A DNA stretch of 64,000 bases. Source: Caprella mutica. Lineage: Eukaryota; Arthropoda; Malacostraca; Amphipoda; Caprellidae. The notes under the pieces were generated by a model. The model had not been told where the DNA came from and searched no databases. It worked only from the letters and a program-made list of their open reading frames with translations. How positions within the stretch are numbered: the first letter of the stretch is position 1; every line of letters starts with the position of its first letter. Location: contig CANNZV010001630.1 of assembly GCA_947561585.1 (NCBI GenBank), positions 1-64,000 on the forward strand, read 5' to 3'. Shown here one piece after another: positions 36,233 to 45,119 of the stretch. The position numbers and the translations under genes were made by a program.

Positions 36233-36318
36233 TCGCAGAGAAAGCTGAGAAAACAGAGGGAAATACCAATACCGGCTATAGAGGGCAGGTCTCTGTGTAA
36301 CTCTGCGTTTCTCTGCGG
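36233..36318. repeat. Imperfect inverted repeat of the GCAGAGAAACGCAGAG type
   Basis: A left arm starting TCGCAGAGAAAGCTGAGAAA and a right arm ending TTTCTCTGCGG are 29 bases each and mostly complementary. They fill the spacer between the SPOR gene and the convergent YgjP gene. Similar purine-rich CGCAGAG units recur between genes in unrelated bacterial genomes. Confidence 0.55.
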
Positions 36319-36333
36319 TAAATATGACTTCCC

Positions 36334-37065
36334 CTAAAAATCACAAGCCATTCTATTCACTTTCAACCAATCCTCTTTTTCCTTATAATCGGGCATGGCA
36401 TCCGAAACCAATTTCCAGAAACGAGGCGAATGGTTCATTTCGATGAGGTGCGAAAGCTCATGAATAATGACATAATCAATGACAGATTGAGGCGCAAAAA
36501 GAAGACGAGAAGATAGATTGACATTGCCTTTGGTCGAGCAAGAACCCCAATTGGTTTGATTGTATTTGAGGTTTACACTTTTGATGGGTTTTTTAAAATA
36601 TAGCTCGTTCAATTCCAAAACCCTCCTCGTAATATCAGGTTTAAAATCACTACTAATTACTCGACTCAACAAGGTTTTGATGCTTTTTTGCAAACCCGCA
36701 TCCGATTCTCCTTTGGCGAGCTTCAAATGCACGATGCCATTTCGCAATCGAGCACTGTGCGATTTTCGATCACTAAAGTCTATTTCAAGCAAATATTTCC
36801 GTTCTCCGACTACGAGCACATCGCCACTTTTATATATTTTGATGGCATAGTTTTGTTTCAATTCAGGTTGTTGTCGAAGGCGTTTTTCGAGGGTTGTTCG
36901 AAACCAGTCGAGGCATTCTTTTTCTTGAGTAGGTGTTAAAATAATCGGCATCCGAAAAAGAATAAAATCTTTGCCGAAAGAGAATCGAGCACCTCTACGT
37001 CGTTCCCGAAATTCCTTTACCGGGAATTTTTGACCGTCTACTTCTATTTCATATTGTCTTTTCAA
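36334..37065 (-). CDS. YgjP/SprT-like zinc metallopeptidase (DUF45)
   Basis: The 243-residue protein has the YgjP layout: an N-terminal beta domain, then NQTNWGSCSTKGNVNLSSRLLFAP, VIDYVIIHELSHLIEMNHSPRFW with HExxH plus the distal histidine, and a C-terminal helix. The family is predicted to cut proteins inside the cytoplasm; its substrates are unknown. The ATG overlaps the stop of the upstream hydrolase gene by four bases, so the two form an operon on the minus strand. Confidence 0.9.
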   Translation of the reverse strand: MKRQYEIEVDGQKFPVKEFRERRRGARFSFGKDFILFRMPIILTPTQEKECLDWFRTTLEKRLRQQPELKQNYAIKIYKSGDVLVVGERKYLLEIDFSDRKSHSARLRNGIVHLKLAKGESDAGLQKSIKTLLSRVISSDFKPDITRRVLELNELYFKKPIKSVNLKYNQTNWGSCSTKGNVNLSSRLLFAPQSVIDYVIIHELSHLIEMNHSPRFWKLVSDAMPDYKEKEDWLKVNRMACDF

Positions 37066-37850
37066 TCCAGAAAACTTTTAATGATAGTTAATAGTTCTTT
37101 TGGTTTTTCGGCATGTACCCAATGTCCTGCACCTTCGATGCTTTTTAACGCACTATTGGGGAAATAATGTTCCAAAACAGAGGCATCTTCGTCTTGTATG
37201 TATTTGGATTTTCCACCTCGAATAAAGAGCGTATCGGCTTCGCAAGTATCTTCACTTTTGATGTTATCCAAAATAGCTTGATAGTTTTCAAAAATCACGG
37301 GCAAATTCATTTTCCAATGATAATTTCCTTCCTTGCTTCGAGTCAAATTTTTTAACAAAAATTGACGGACACCAAAATCATCAATCTTGCTTTGCAAATG
37401 AGCATCGGCTTCTTTTCGATTTTCAATTTGATTCAAATCCAAAGACATCAATGCTTCAAAAATCAATTGATGTCCACCTTCATAGCTTTTTGGAGCAATA
37501 TCAACGACAATCAACTTCTCGACCATATCGGGATAATCCAAGGCAAATTGCATCGCCGTTTTGCCGCCCATCGAATGACCTAAAATCGTAGCTTCATAAA
37601 TCCAATTGGATTCCATAAAAGCTTGCAAATCTTCTGCCATCACTTGATAATTAAAAGTATCGTCATGTGGCGAGCGACCATGATTCCGTTGGTCAATAAT
37701 ATAAACCGTATAATCCTCGGCTAGTTTTTTGGCAATGGTTTGCCAATTGTCGAGTGTCCCAAACAAACCATGTAAAATGATGATGGGATCGCCTTGTCCA
37801 AATTCTTTATAATTGAGCGTTAAAGGATTAATAATAGCATTTTTTATAAT
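37062..37850 (-). CDS. Alpha/beta hydrolase (YbfF-like), start codon unclear
   Basis: The protein carries the oxyanion segment IIILHGLFGTLDNW, the nucleophile elbow LGHSMGGKTAM, and a C-terminal GHWVHAEKP with the catalytic histidine, matching small esterases of the YbfF group. The first in-frame ATG/GTG/TTG is TTG at 37766, which would cut off the HG oxyanion motif. The frame stays open to a stop at 37854-37856 with sensible coding sequence (NPLTLNYKEFGQGDP) but only ATT/ATA-type starts. An ATG at 37840 is off by one base, so either a rare start codon or a one-base indel is present. Translationally coupled to ygjP. Confidence 0.85.
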   Translation of the reverse strand: MIKNAIINPLTLNYKEFGQGDPIIILHGLFGTLDNWQTIAKKLAEDYTVYIIDQRNHGRSPHDDTFNYQVMAEDLQAFMESNWIYEATILGHSMGGKTAMQFALDYPDMVEKLIVVDIAPKSYEGGHQLIFEALMSLDLNQIENRKEADAHLQSKIDDFGVRQFLLKNLTRSKEGNYHWKMNLPVIFENYQAILDNIKSEDTCEADTLFIRGGKSKYIQDEDASVLEHYFPNSALKSIEGAGHWVHAEKPKELLTIIKSFLD

Positions 37851-37945
37851 TAGTCAGACTGTGACCTTGCCTAGCAGAATGATAGATTTACATCGCCCTC
37901 TGACTAAAATGTTTAAATCGGAGGGCGACTCTAGTCGCAATCCGA
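37851..37945. repeat. Double palindromic element, includes dispersed palindrome copy 3
   Basis: TAGTCAGA at 37851-37858 pairs with TCTGACTA at 37899-37906. After 11 more bases comes the 28-base palindrome 37918-37945 (TCGGAGGGCGACTCTAGTCG then CAATCCGA), the inverse-orientation relative of 7261-7289. The element occupies the whole spacer between the hydrolase and phosphatase genes. Confidence 0.6.
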
Positions 37946-37959
37946 TAGGATTTTTTTTA

Positions 37960-39108
37960 TTATTCAAAACCAAAAGCAGTTCTCATTTTATCGTAAATCG
38001 CTGTATTTTCATAAATACCACCAAACAATTCTGCGCCAGGCCCATAAGCAAAAACAGGAATCAAATCAGCGGTATGATAATCTGTCGTAAAAGCCGTAAC
38101 CAAAGTATCCATTGTCGAACCTTTGTTGATGGCATAACCGCCCGTTTCGTGGTCGGCTGTAACAATAACAAGTGTCTCGCCATCTTGTTCTGCAAATTCC
38201 AAAACTTTACCAATAGCATTGTCAAATTCTATCATTTCCGTGATGATATAATCCGATTTATTGGCATGTCCGCCCCAATCAATTTGAGAACCTTCTATCA
38301 TCAAGAAAAAACCTTTGTCGGCGTTATCTTTATTGTCTAAAAAATTGACAGAAAACTCCGTAGCTGGTATGAGATAATCTCGGCCTTGTGCAACAGGCAA
38401 AGGATCATCATCGGAAGTAAAATAAGCGAAGTTTTGATTGGACTTGGCAGATACATCCGAAAAATCTTGCTGAAAATAATCAGAAACCATGTAATTTCTA
38501 GCTTCCATTTCTTGGTACAAATTTCGACCATCATCTCTTCGGTCGAAATATTTTTTGCCTCCTCCTATCATCAAATCAATATCCATTTTCATGAAGTCGG
38601 CGGCGATGTCTTCATACATTTTTCGTTGCTTGACGTGCGCTGCAAAAGAAGCAGGTGTAGCATGTACAATAGTCGAGGTCGCAACCAAACCCGTTGGCAT
38701 TCCCTTTTCTTCTGCTTCCTCCAAAATAGTAAGCACTGGAATCGTATCCATATTGACTCCAATCGCACCATTATACGTTTTGACCCCTGAAGCGAAAGCA
38801 GTTGCTGCTGCTGCGGAATCGGTTACGAGATCATTGCCAGCATAACATTTATGTAATCCGATAATGGGGAATTTTTCTAAGAATAATTTGTTGCCATTGG
38901 AATACAAGCCTGCAGTAATTTGGGTGATGCCCATGCCGTCGCCAATCATCAAGATGATGTTTTTGGGCTTTTTGTTTGTTTCGATGTTTTTATTTTTGTT
39001 GTCCGTTGTACTGGTGTTGATGTCTTTTACTCCTGTTCCTTTTGGCGAACAGCCAAAAGTCAATAAAAATAATACGACTAAAAAAAGTGGGTTTTTTAAG
39101 TTGCTCAT
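37960..39108 (-). CDS. Alkaline phosphatase lipoprotein
   Basis: This 382-residue protein begins with a lipoprotein signal (LFLVVLFLLTFGC) and a Ser/Thr/Asn-rich linker, then the alkaline-phosphatase core: IILMIGDGMGITQIT (first metal aspartate), the nucleophile serine in VTDSAAAATAFASGVKT, EGSQIDWGGHAN (metal ligands) and IVTADHETGG. All catalytic residues of the PhoA family are visible. It should release phosphate from monoesters at the cell surface or in the periplasm. A 14-base spacer separates it from the oxidoreductase gene upstream, so they may be co-transcribed. Confidence 0.93.
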   Translation of the reverse strand: MSNLKNPLFLVVLFLLTFGCSPKGTGVKDINTSTTDNKNKNIETNKKPKNIILMIGDGMGITQITAGLYSNGNKLFLEKFPIIGLHKCYAGNDLVTDSAAAATAFASGVKTYNGAIGVNMDTIPVLTILEEAEEKGMPTGLVATSTIVHATPASFAAHVKQRKMYEDIAADFMKMDIDLMIGGGKKYFDRRDDGRNLYQEMEARNYMVSDYFQQDFSDVSAKSNQNFAYFTSDDDPLPVAQGRDYLIPATEFSVNFLDNKDNADKGFFLMIEGSQIDWGGHANKSDYIITEMIEFDNAIGKVLEFAEQDGETLVIVTADHETGGYAINKGSTMDTLVTAFTTDYHTADLIPVFAYGPGAELFGGIYENTAIYDKMRTAFGFE

Positions 39109-39123
39109 AGGTTTTTCTTGTTT

Positions 39124-40275
39124 TTAAAATTTAATCCATTTTTGTTTACTATTGCTTGATTCCACTACTTTTTCGATAAAGCGCATTCCTCGTACGCCAT
39201 CCTTTATGGTTGGAAAATCTGTATACATTTTATTGACTTTCTTTCCTTGAAGTCTCGCCTGTAGGCAATAAGCAAAATTACGATAAATATTTGCAAAAGC
39301 CTCTAAATATCCCTCGGGATGTCCCGCAGGGATGCGAGTATGTGCTTCGGCTTCGGGATACAATTTGCTTCCGCCCGTGCGATACATTTGCATCGGCTTG
39401 TCGAGCCAACGCACCAACAAAGTATTGGGTTCTTGTTGACTCCAATCGCAAGTGCCTTTTTCTCCGTAAATACGAATACGCAAGTTGTTCTCTTCGCCAG
39501 CCGCAATTTGTGTCGCAAATAAAATTCCTTTTGCGCCATTGTCAAATTCTAGTAGAACATTACCATCATCATCCAATAATCTTCCATCGACAAAAGTATT
39601 GAGGTCGGCACATATTTTTTTGATTTGCAAACCCGTGATATATTCGGCAAGGTTTTCTGCATGTGTTCCGATGTCGCCCATTGCACCCGCTATGCCTGAG
39701 CGTTTGGGATCGGTGCGCCAAGCCGCTTGCTTTTGATTGCTTGCCTCTAAGCGAGTAGAGAGCCAGCCTTGTGGATATTCCACGACGACCTTTCTGATTT
39801 TACCCAACTTCCTTTTCTGAATCATCATTTTGGCTTGTTTGACCATCGGGTAACCCGTATAATTGTGCGTGAGCGCAAAAAGTAATCCTGTTTTTTTAAC
39901 GAGTTTTTGGAGTTTTTTAGCTTCCGCTAAAGAGAAACAAACAGGCTTGTCGCAAACTACGTGAAAGCCATTTTTCAGTGCCATTTTAGCTGGTGCAAAA
40001 TGCAAATGATTGGGCGTAACAATTGCTACAAAATCCATGCGCTCGCCTAGCGGCAATCGCTGCTCGGCTTTTATCATCTCTTTATAATTACCATAAACTC
40101 TATCAGCAGGCAAATACAAATCTGCACCCGATAATTTGGAACGCTCAGAATCACTGCTAAATGCCCCACAGACCAATTCTATCTGACCATCCAAAGCAGC
40201 AGCCATTCGATGGACTGCGCCAATAAATGCGCCTCGACCACCACCAATCATGCCCATTCTGATTTTTCGTTTCAT
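39124..40275 (-). CDS. Gfo/Idh/MocA-family oxidoreductase
   Basis: The 383-residue protein starts with the Rossmann motif RMGMIGGGRGAFIGAVHRMAA. VAIVTPNHLHFAPAKMAL and KNGFHVVCDKPVCFSLAEAKKL (containing the catalytic lysine of the EKP-like motif) follow, then the beta-sheet domain with GDIGTHAENLAEYITG. These enzymes oxidise or reduce sugars and polyols with NAD(P); the exact substrate is unknown. No signal sequence. Transcribed with the phosphatase downstream. Confidence 0.9.
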   Translation of the reverse strand: MKRKIRMGMIGGGRGAFIGAVHRMAAALDGQIELVCGAFSSDSERSKLSGADLYLPADRVYGNYKEMIKAEQRLPLGERMDFVAIVTPNHLHFAPAKMALKNGFHVVCDKPVCFSLAEAKKLQKLVKKTGLLFALTHNYTGYPMVKQAKMMIQKRKLGKIRKVVVEYPQGWLSTRLEASNQKQAAWRTDPKRSGIAGAMGDIGTHAENLAEYITGLQIKKICADLNTFVDGRLLDDDGNVLLEFDNGAKGILFATQIAAGEENNLRIRIYGEKGTCDWSQQEPNTLLVRWLDKPMQMYRTGGSKLYPEAEAHTRIPAGHPEGYLEAFANIYRNFAYCLQARLQGKKVNKMYTDFPTIKDGVRGMRFIEKVVESSNSKQKWIKF

Positions 40276-40501
40276 CTCAAAAGTTTTATATTAGAATCTG
40301 ATTCTCTCCCAAATCCCGTGATTTTTACGTCAAAATAAATTGAGTTCCGAAATTTTTTAAGCTATTACTCAACTCTACCCACAAATTTGACCCTCCTTTT
40401 CTTCTGACTACGGAATTTGTCCGAGAACGTAAGCTCTTTTGGCTAAAATATCTAATTTTGAAGAAAAACCAGTATTTTGGACTCAAATTTAAAATAGAAG
40501 A

Positions 40502-41266
40502 ATGAAAATAATTTCCTACAACGTCAATGGTATTCGGGCGGCACTCAAAAAAGGTTTTGCGGAATGGTTGCAAGACAACGATTTCGATATTGTATGTATA
40601 CAAGAATCCAAAGCCATGAAAGAACAAGTTGATACCGCAATTTTCGAACATTTGGGTTATCATCAACATTGGGTTTCGGCAGAGAAAAAGGGTTATAGTG
40701 GTGTCGTTATTTTTTCAAAAAAAGCTCCTGACCAAGTTGTAAAAGGTTGTGGTATGGAAAAGTATGACTCGGAAGGGCGCATTATTCGAGCCGATTTTGG
40801 AGACTTGACTTTGCTCAATTGTTATTTCCCTTCGGGTTCGAGTGGCAGCCCAAGACAAGATTTCAAAATGGAATTTTTGGCTGATTTCCGCCCTTGGATA
40901 GATGAACTCCGAAAAGAACGTCCTAACTTGATTGTCGTTGGAGACTATAATATAGCGCATACCGAAATGGATATTCACAATCCAAAAGGGAATAAAAACT
41001 CTTCGGGTTTTTTGCCAGAGGAAAGAGAATGGATGACGCAATGGTTGGAAAGTGGTTTTGTGGATGCCTTCCGAACAGCTAATCCAGAAATGGTGGAATA
41101 CAGTTGGTGGAGTTATCGAGCCAATGCTCGTAACAATAATAAAGGTTGGCGTATTGATTATCAATCTGTCGCCGACCCGATAAAAGATAAAATTATAGCT
41201 GCTCGACAACTAACAGATGTAAAACATTCTGACCATTGCCCTGTTTTATTAGAAATTGATTTGTAA
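40502..41266 (+). CDS. xth: Exodeoxyribonuclease III / AP endonuclease
   Basis: This 254-residue protein has the full exonuclease III fold: MKIISYNVNGIRAALKKGF, IVCIQESKA (metal-binding glutamate), YSGVVIFSK, NLIVVGDYNIAHTEMDI, and WRIDYQSVA...KHSDHCPVLLEI with the catalytic aspartate-histidine pair. It cuts DNA at abasic sites in base-excision repair. Monocistronic, 226 bases downstream of a divergent gene; nothing notable was seen in that spacer. Confidence 0.95.
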   Translation: MKIISYNVNGIRAALKKGFAEWLQDNDFDIVCIQESKAMKEQVDTAIFEHLGYHQHWVSAEKKGYSGVVIFSKKAPDQVVKGCGMEKYDSEGRIIRADFGDLTLLNCYFPSGSSGSPRQDFKMEFLADFRPWIDELRKERPNLIVVGDYNIAHTEMDIHNPKGNKNSSGFLPEEREWMTQWLESGFVDAFRTANPEMVEYSWWSYRANARNNNKGWRIDYQSVADPIKDKIIAARQLTDVKHSDHCPVLLEIDL

Positions 41267-41439
41267 GTAGTTTTACTGGGAGATACAACCTTTGAGGGGT
41301 AAGAAAGCCTCTTTTTGCTGTGATTTGTATAGGTGTTATTTGTATTGATAGAGAAAGGGAAAACTCCCCAATCCAATAAAAAAAGCAGTTTAAATGGCTT
41401 TTGCGGTAAAAAATCAATATATTTAACGCAAAAAAAGCG

Positions 41440-42546
41440 GTGAATAAATTTATTTATCAAAATCCAGATTGGCCCAATTTCATTTGGGACAACGAAAGAC
41501 TCCTTACGATACTAGGGAATGTCAGAAATTTGCAAGGAAGATTGATTGGTAAAATGGAATCAATGGGCTTTGATTTAAGAAATGAGGCATCTTTGGAAAC
41601 TTTAAGTCTTGAAATCATTAAGTCAACAGAAATTGAAGGAGAAATTTTAAATCCAGATCAAGTAAGGTCTTCTGTTGCCCGTAGATTGGGAATGGATATA
41701 GCGGGCTCAATTCCATCAGATAGAAATGTAGATGGAGTGGTCGATATGGTTTTAAATGCGATTCAAAATTATAAAGAGCCATTAGAAAAAGAGAGAATTT
41801 TTGATTGGCATTTTTCTCTTTTTCCGACAGGAAGAAGTGGAATGTATAAAATTATTGTTGGCAATTGGAGAAATGATTCTTCTGGGGCAATGCAAGTCGT
41901 TTCTGGACCAATGGGAAAAGAAAAAATTCATTTTCAAGCACCTGCCGCACAACAAATAGATAACGAAATAAATAAATTTCTCCATTGGTTTAATAATGAG
42001 AATAGTATTGATTCCGTTATTAAAGCTGCAATTGCTCATTTATGGTTCGTAACGATTCACCCTTTTGATGATGGCAATGGGAGAATTACAAGGGCAATTA
42101 CCGATATGCTATTGACTCGGTCGGATGGAGCATCTCAAAGATTTTATAGTATGTCTGCACAAATTAGAATCGAGAGAAAAGGATACTACAAAATACTAGA
42201 AGAAACTCAAAAAGAAACACTAGATATTACAAAATGGTTAGAATGGTTTTTAGAGTGTTTACTCAATGCGCTTAAAGCATCTGATTTGGTACTTTCAAAA
42301 GTATTATACAAACATAAATTCTGGAATAAATACGCAAAAATAACATTGAACGAAAGGCAAATTAAATTATTAAATAAATTGCTTGATGGTTTTGAAGGTA
42401 AATTAACCTCTGGTAAATGGGCAAAAATTGCAAAATGTTCTTCGGATACTGCCTTAAGAGATATTCAGGATTTAATAGCAAAAGAAATATTAATTAGCGA
42501 AGGAGCAGGAGGAAGAAGTACCAATTATATTTTGCGAGAATTTTAG
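41440..42546 (+). CDS. Fic-domain protein (predicted AMP transferase) with self-inhibitory helix
   Basis: This 368-residue protein starts at GTG. The N-terminal domain (DUF4172-like, about 1-90) contains the self-inhibition motif STEIEGE, of the [S/T]xxxE[G/N] type. The Fic core holds the active site HPFDDGNGRITR at about residue 205. The C-terminal part (about 295-368) is a winged-helix-like domain (LTSGKWAKIAKCSSDTALRDIQDLI). Fic proteins attach AMP to target proteins; with the inhibitory helix in the same chain this is a class II type, normally kept inactive. No separate antitoxin is adjacent. The target is unknown. Confidence 0.92.
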   Translation: MNKFIYQNPDWPNFIWDNERLLTILGNVRNLQGRLIGKMESMGFDLRNEASLETLSLEIIKSTEIEGEILNPDQVRSSVARRLGMDIAGSIPSDRNVDGVVDMVLNAIQNYKEPLEKERIFDWHFSLFPTGRSGMYKIIVGNWRNDSSGAMQVVSGPMGKEKIHFQAPAAQQIDNEINKFLHWFNNENSIDSVIKAAIAHLWFVTIHPFDDGNGRITRAITDMLLTRSDGASQRFYSMSAQIRIERKGYYKILEETQKETLDITKWLEWFLECLLNALKASDLVLSKVLYKHKFWNKYAKITLNERQIKLLNKLLDGFEGKLTSGKWAKIAKCSSDTALRDIQDLIAKEILISEGAGGRSTNYILREF

Positions 42547-42597
42547 TAAAAGCACCCTCGTTAACTACAAAATCCAAAAGATAAAATTTTTTGAAAT

Positions 42598-43242
42598 ATG
42601 AAGCATTCTTTTTTTCTCCTTGTTTTTATATTAGTGATGGCAAATGGACTTTTGGCGCAGATCGAACAAGACACAAGTCTGGTTCAGTTTTCGGGTATGA
42701 TACTCGATGGGAGCGACGAAATGTTGTATCCTGTTCCTTACGCCAATGTTTTATTGACCGAAGATGGTAGAGGAACTTACTCCGATTTAAAAGGTTTTTT
42801 CTCTATTGTTGCCAAAAAAGGAGATGTCGTTACTTTTTCGGCTATTGGTTATAGTGAAGTAGAATTTGTGATTCCTGATACCTTGACAGATAGTCGCTAT
42901 TCTTTGGTGCAATTATTATCGCAAGACACCATTAATTTGCCAACAGCTATTGTCTTTCCTTGGCCAAGTCGGGAGCATTTCAAACTAGAATTTTTGGCGA
43001 TGGATGTATCCAACGAAATGCAGGAACGAGCTGCGAGCAATTTAGCAGGAGATGCAATTGCTCGTATGATAGAAGAAGTTCCGGCCGATGGCAATGAAAA
43101 TGCGGATTATTTTATGCGACAGCAAGCCAAAAGTTATTATCATATTGGACAAACGCCTCCGATGAATATTTTTAATCCATTTGCATGGAAACAATTTTTT
43201 GATGCATGGAAACGGGGCGAATTCAAAAAGAAGAAAAAGTAA
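42598..43242 (+). CDS. Secreted protein with carboxypeptidase-regulatory-like domain
   Basis: This 214-residue protein has a signal peptide (to GLLAQ), then a CarboxypepD_reg-like beta-sandwich (FSGMILDGSDEMLYPVPYANVLLTEDGRGTYSDLKGFFSIVAKKGDVVTFSAIGYSEVEF), which is usual at the N-terminus of TonB-dependent receptors and other envelope proteins of Bacteroidota. The rest (about 105-214) is helical with a lysine-rich end, of no known family. No receptor barrel follows. Envelope location is likely; function unknown. Confidence 0.75.
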   Translation: MKHSFFLLVFILVMANGLLAQIEQDTSLVQFSGMILDGSDEMLYPVPYANVLLTEDGRGTYSDLKGFFSIVAKKGDVVTFSAIGYSEVEFVIPDTLTDSRYSLVQLLSQDTINLPTAIVFPWPSREHFKLEFLAMDVSNEMQERAASNLAGDAIARMIEEVPADGNENADYFMRQQAKSYYHIGQTPPMNIFNPFAWKQFFDAWKRGEFKKKKK

Positions 43243-43304
43243 TACTTTTTCTTTATGTTTACAACTGAAAAAGAAATTCAATAACACCAATTTAGATATA
43301 GAAA

Positions 43305-43859
43305 ATGGCACTGACAGAATCAAAAATGATAGCCTTGGGAACAAAAGCTCCCGATTTCAAATTACTCGATACCGTTTCTGGCAAACAATTGAGTTTGGCA
43401 GATATACAATCCAAAATAGCGACCGTTATCATGTTTACTTGCAATCACTGTCCTTATGTGATTCATGTGAACGAAGAAATCGTTCGATTGGCAAAAGAAT
43501 ACCAAGAACTCGGTGTTGCTTTTGTCGCCATTTCTTCCAATGATGTAGAAAATTATCCGCAAGATTCGCCTGAAAAAATGACAGAATTGGCAGAAAAAGA
43601 AGGTTATACTTTTCCTTATTTATATGATGAATCTCAGGCTGTAGCCAAAGCTTATGATGCCGCTTGTACGCCCGACTTTTATGTGTTCAACGGCGATATG
43701 CAATTGGTTTATAGAGGTCGTTTGGATAGTTCTCGTCCCAATTCAGGAACACCTTTGACGGGCGAAGATCTGCGAGCAGCTATTGATTCCGTTATGGTCA
43801 ATAGACCTGTGAATCCTGTGCAATATCCGAGTGCAGGTTGTAATATTAAATGGAAATAG
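43305..43859 (+). CDS. Thioredoxin-fold (AhpC/TSA-like) redox protein
   Basis: The 184-residue protein has the peroxiredoxin/thioredoxin-like opening GTKAPDFKLLDTVSGKQLSLADI and the active motif TCNHCPYVIHVNEEIVRLA (CxxC). It continues with FVAISSNDVENYPQDSPEKM and ends with the conserved CTPDFYVFN...LVYRGRLDSSRP stretch, with a further cysteine near the C-terminus. The family is widespread and cytoplasmic with an unclear substrate. A two-hairpin terminator follows. Confidence 0.88.
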   Translation: MALTESKMIALGTKAPDFKLLDTVSGKQLSLADIQSKIATVIMFTCNHCPYVIHVNEEIVRLAKEYQELGVAFVAISSNDVENYPQDSPEKMTELAEKEGYTFPYLYDESQAVAKAYDAACTPDFYVFNGDMQLVYRGRLDSSRPNSGTPLTGEDLRAAIDSVMVNRPVNPVQYPSAGCNIKWK

Positions 43860-43890
43860 AGAAGGATTTTGATATTGAAATCCTTCAAAG

Positions 43891-43927
43891 AAAAGCCCTG
43901 ATTTTGCAAAGCAAAATCAGGGCTTTT
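43891..43927 (+). terminator. Terminator after the thioredoxin-fold gene
   Basis: AAAAGCCCTGATTTTGC and GCAAAATCAGGGCTTTT pair as a 17-bp stem (43891-43927). A smaller stem, GAAGGATTT/AAATCCTTC (43861-43886), precedes it immediately after the stop codon. It can also act on the minus strand. Confidence 0.85.
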
Positions 43928-43933
43928 GATTTT

Positions 43934-44158
43934 TTATAGAGAAGGTATTGGGCTCTTTTTTTCAAATTTAAGAAGTTTCTCCCATTTCTTGCTCAATTTG
44001 TTAGTGAGTACTATTCTTTGTTTTATCTTTTTGATGATTGATAATTGCATAGCTTTATATTTTTTTGTTGAACCAATAAAAAAAATGGACTGCTCGTTTT
44101 TAAATATTATGTTGAACAAGCAGTCCACCAATAAAAACAAGGATAAAAATCCGAGCAT
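43934..44158 (-). CDS. Hypothetical small protein, doubtful
   Basis: A 74-codon frame with a hydrophobic N-terminus (MLGFLSLFLLVDCLFNIIF) and a lysine-rich tail lies just downstream of a minus-strand barrel-like gene. No family was recognised, and AT-rich spacers produce such frames by chance. It is kept only because the hydrophobic-then-basic pattern resembles small membrane proteins. Confidence 0.2.
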   Translation of the reverse strand: MLGFLSLFLLVDCLFNIIFKNEQSIFFIGSTKKYKAMQLSIIKKIKQRIVLTNKLSKKWEKLLKFEKKSPIPSL

Positions 44159-44167
44159 GACAAAATG

Positions 44168-44911
44168 TTAGTTTCTAGTTTTTGTATTCTTTTGCCCGAA
44201 GCGATATCCTGTATGTAGTTGAGCATAGCCAATTGTACTACTCCCGCTCTCAAAGCTTTCAAACATAGAATTGCTTTCTTTTTGAGAATAAAATCCTCTT
44301 CCAACCCCTAATCCAAGATTGATAAAAACGCCTTTATTAGACATGATTTTGTATCCCCAGAAAAAACCTAAGCCAGTATATTTATCTTGAATACCTACGA
44401 AAGTCCCGATATGAAATTTATCTGTCCCCCTTTTAGGATTAAAATAATAAGCAGCCTTTGCATAGATAATACGAGTATCATTTAGCGGAGTTAAGATTAA
44501 ATCCGCTCCGACTTCAAAGTCCTCGCTTAAAGGTACTTGGATGCTAATTGGGAAAATTTCAAATAGGGCAACGACAGGATTGGTAGAAATTTCGAAAGTA
44601 TTCTGTTTTTTATGGTCTTTTTTTCGAGCCGTTTTTTTTGTAGTTGACTTAGTTTTTGGCTCTTTAGTTTTTGATGGCGTCCCTTGTTTTTTTATATAAG
44701 CAATCTGGTTGGTTTTAAGAATGACTCGTTTTTCTTCTGTACAAAAATCAAGGGTAACTTGGTCTGGTGTTTTCTCGATGATTTCTGCTATGATTTCTTT
44801 TCCTGTAACCAAAGTTATGGTATCGCAAACGGTACTTGCCCAAGAGGAAGAGTTGATAGAAATCAATAGAAAAATAATGGCTATTTTTTGGAAATGGATT
44901 GAATTTTTCAT
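44168..44911 (-). CDS. Predicted outer-membrane beta-barrel protein
   Basis: This 247-residue protein has a signal peptide (IAIIFLLISINSSSWAS), then a small beta domain (DTITLVTGKEIIAEIIEKTPDQVTLDFC...NQIAYIKK) of the kind that precedes many Bacteroidota barrels. A lysine/threonine-rich linker (about 75-105) follows. The rest shows alternating hydrophobic/aromatic strands (FEVGADLILTPL, RIIYAKAAYYF, YTGLGFFWGYKIM, GVFINLGLGVGRGFY) ending in LHTGYRFGQK. A ~140-residue barrel would need about eight strands. Function unknown. Confidence 0.65.
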   Translation of the reverse strand: MKNSIHFQKIAIIFLLISINSSSWASTVCDTITLVTGKEIIAEIIEKTPDQVTLDFCTEEKRVILKTNQIAYIKKQGTPSKTKEPKTKSTTKKTARKKDHKKQNTFEISTNPVVALFEIFPISIQVPLSEDFEVGADLILTPLNDTRIIYAKAAYYFNPKRGTDKFHIGTFVGIQDKYTGLGFFWGYKIMSNKGVFINLGLGVGRGFYSQKESNSMFESFESGSSTIGYAQLHTGYRFGQKNTKTRN

Positions 44912-45119
44912 CGTTAATTTTGTTTTTAAACGGATTGAATATTAAATACACTATTGCGTGTTTTGTTAATACAAATCTCCGCCTTTCTGCGACAGCTTTT
45001 GAAGTAAATATTACTAATTATGTATTTAAAATTATCTAATATCAATAAAACCATCTAGAATTGATTTGGTATCGTTTAGAATTTGATTAATTTCGACATT
45101 CAAAACAAAGCGAAGCCTT

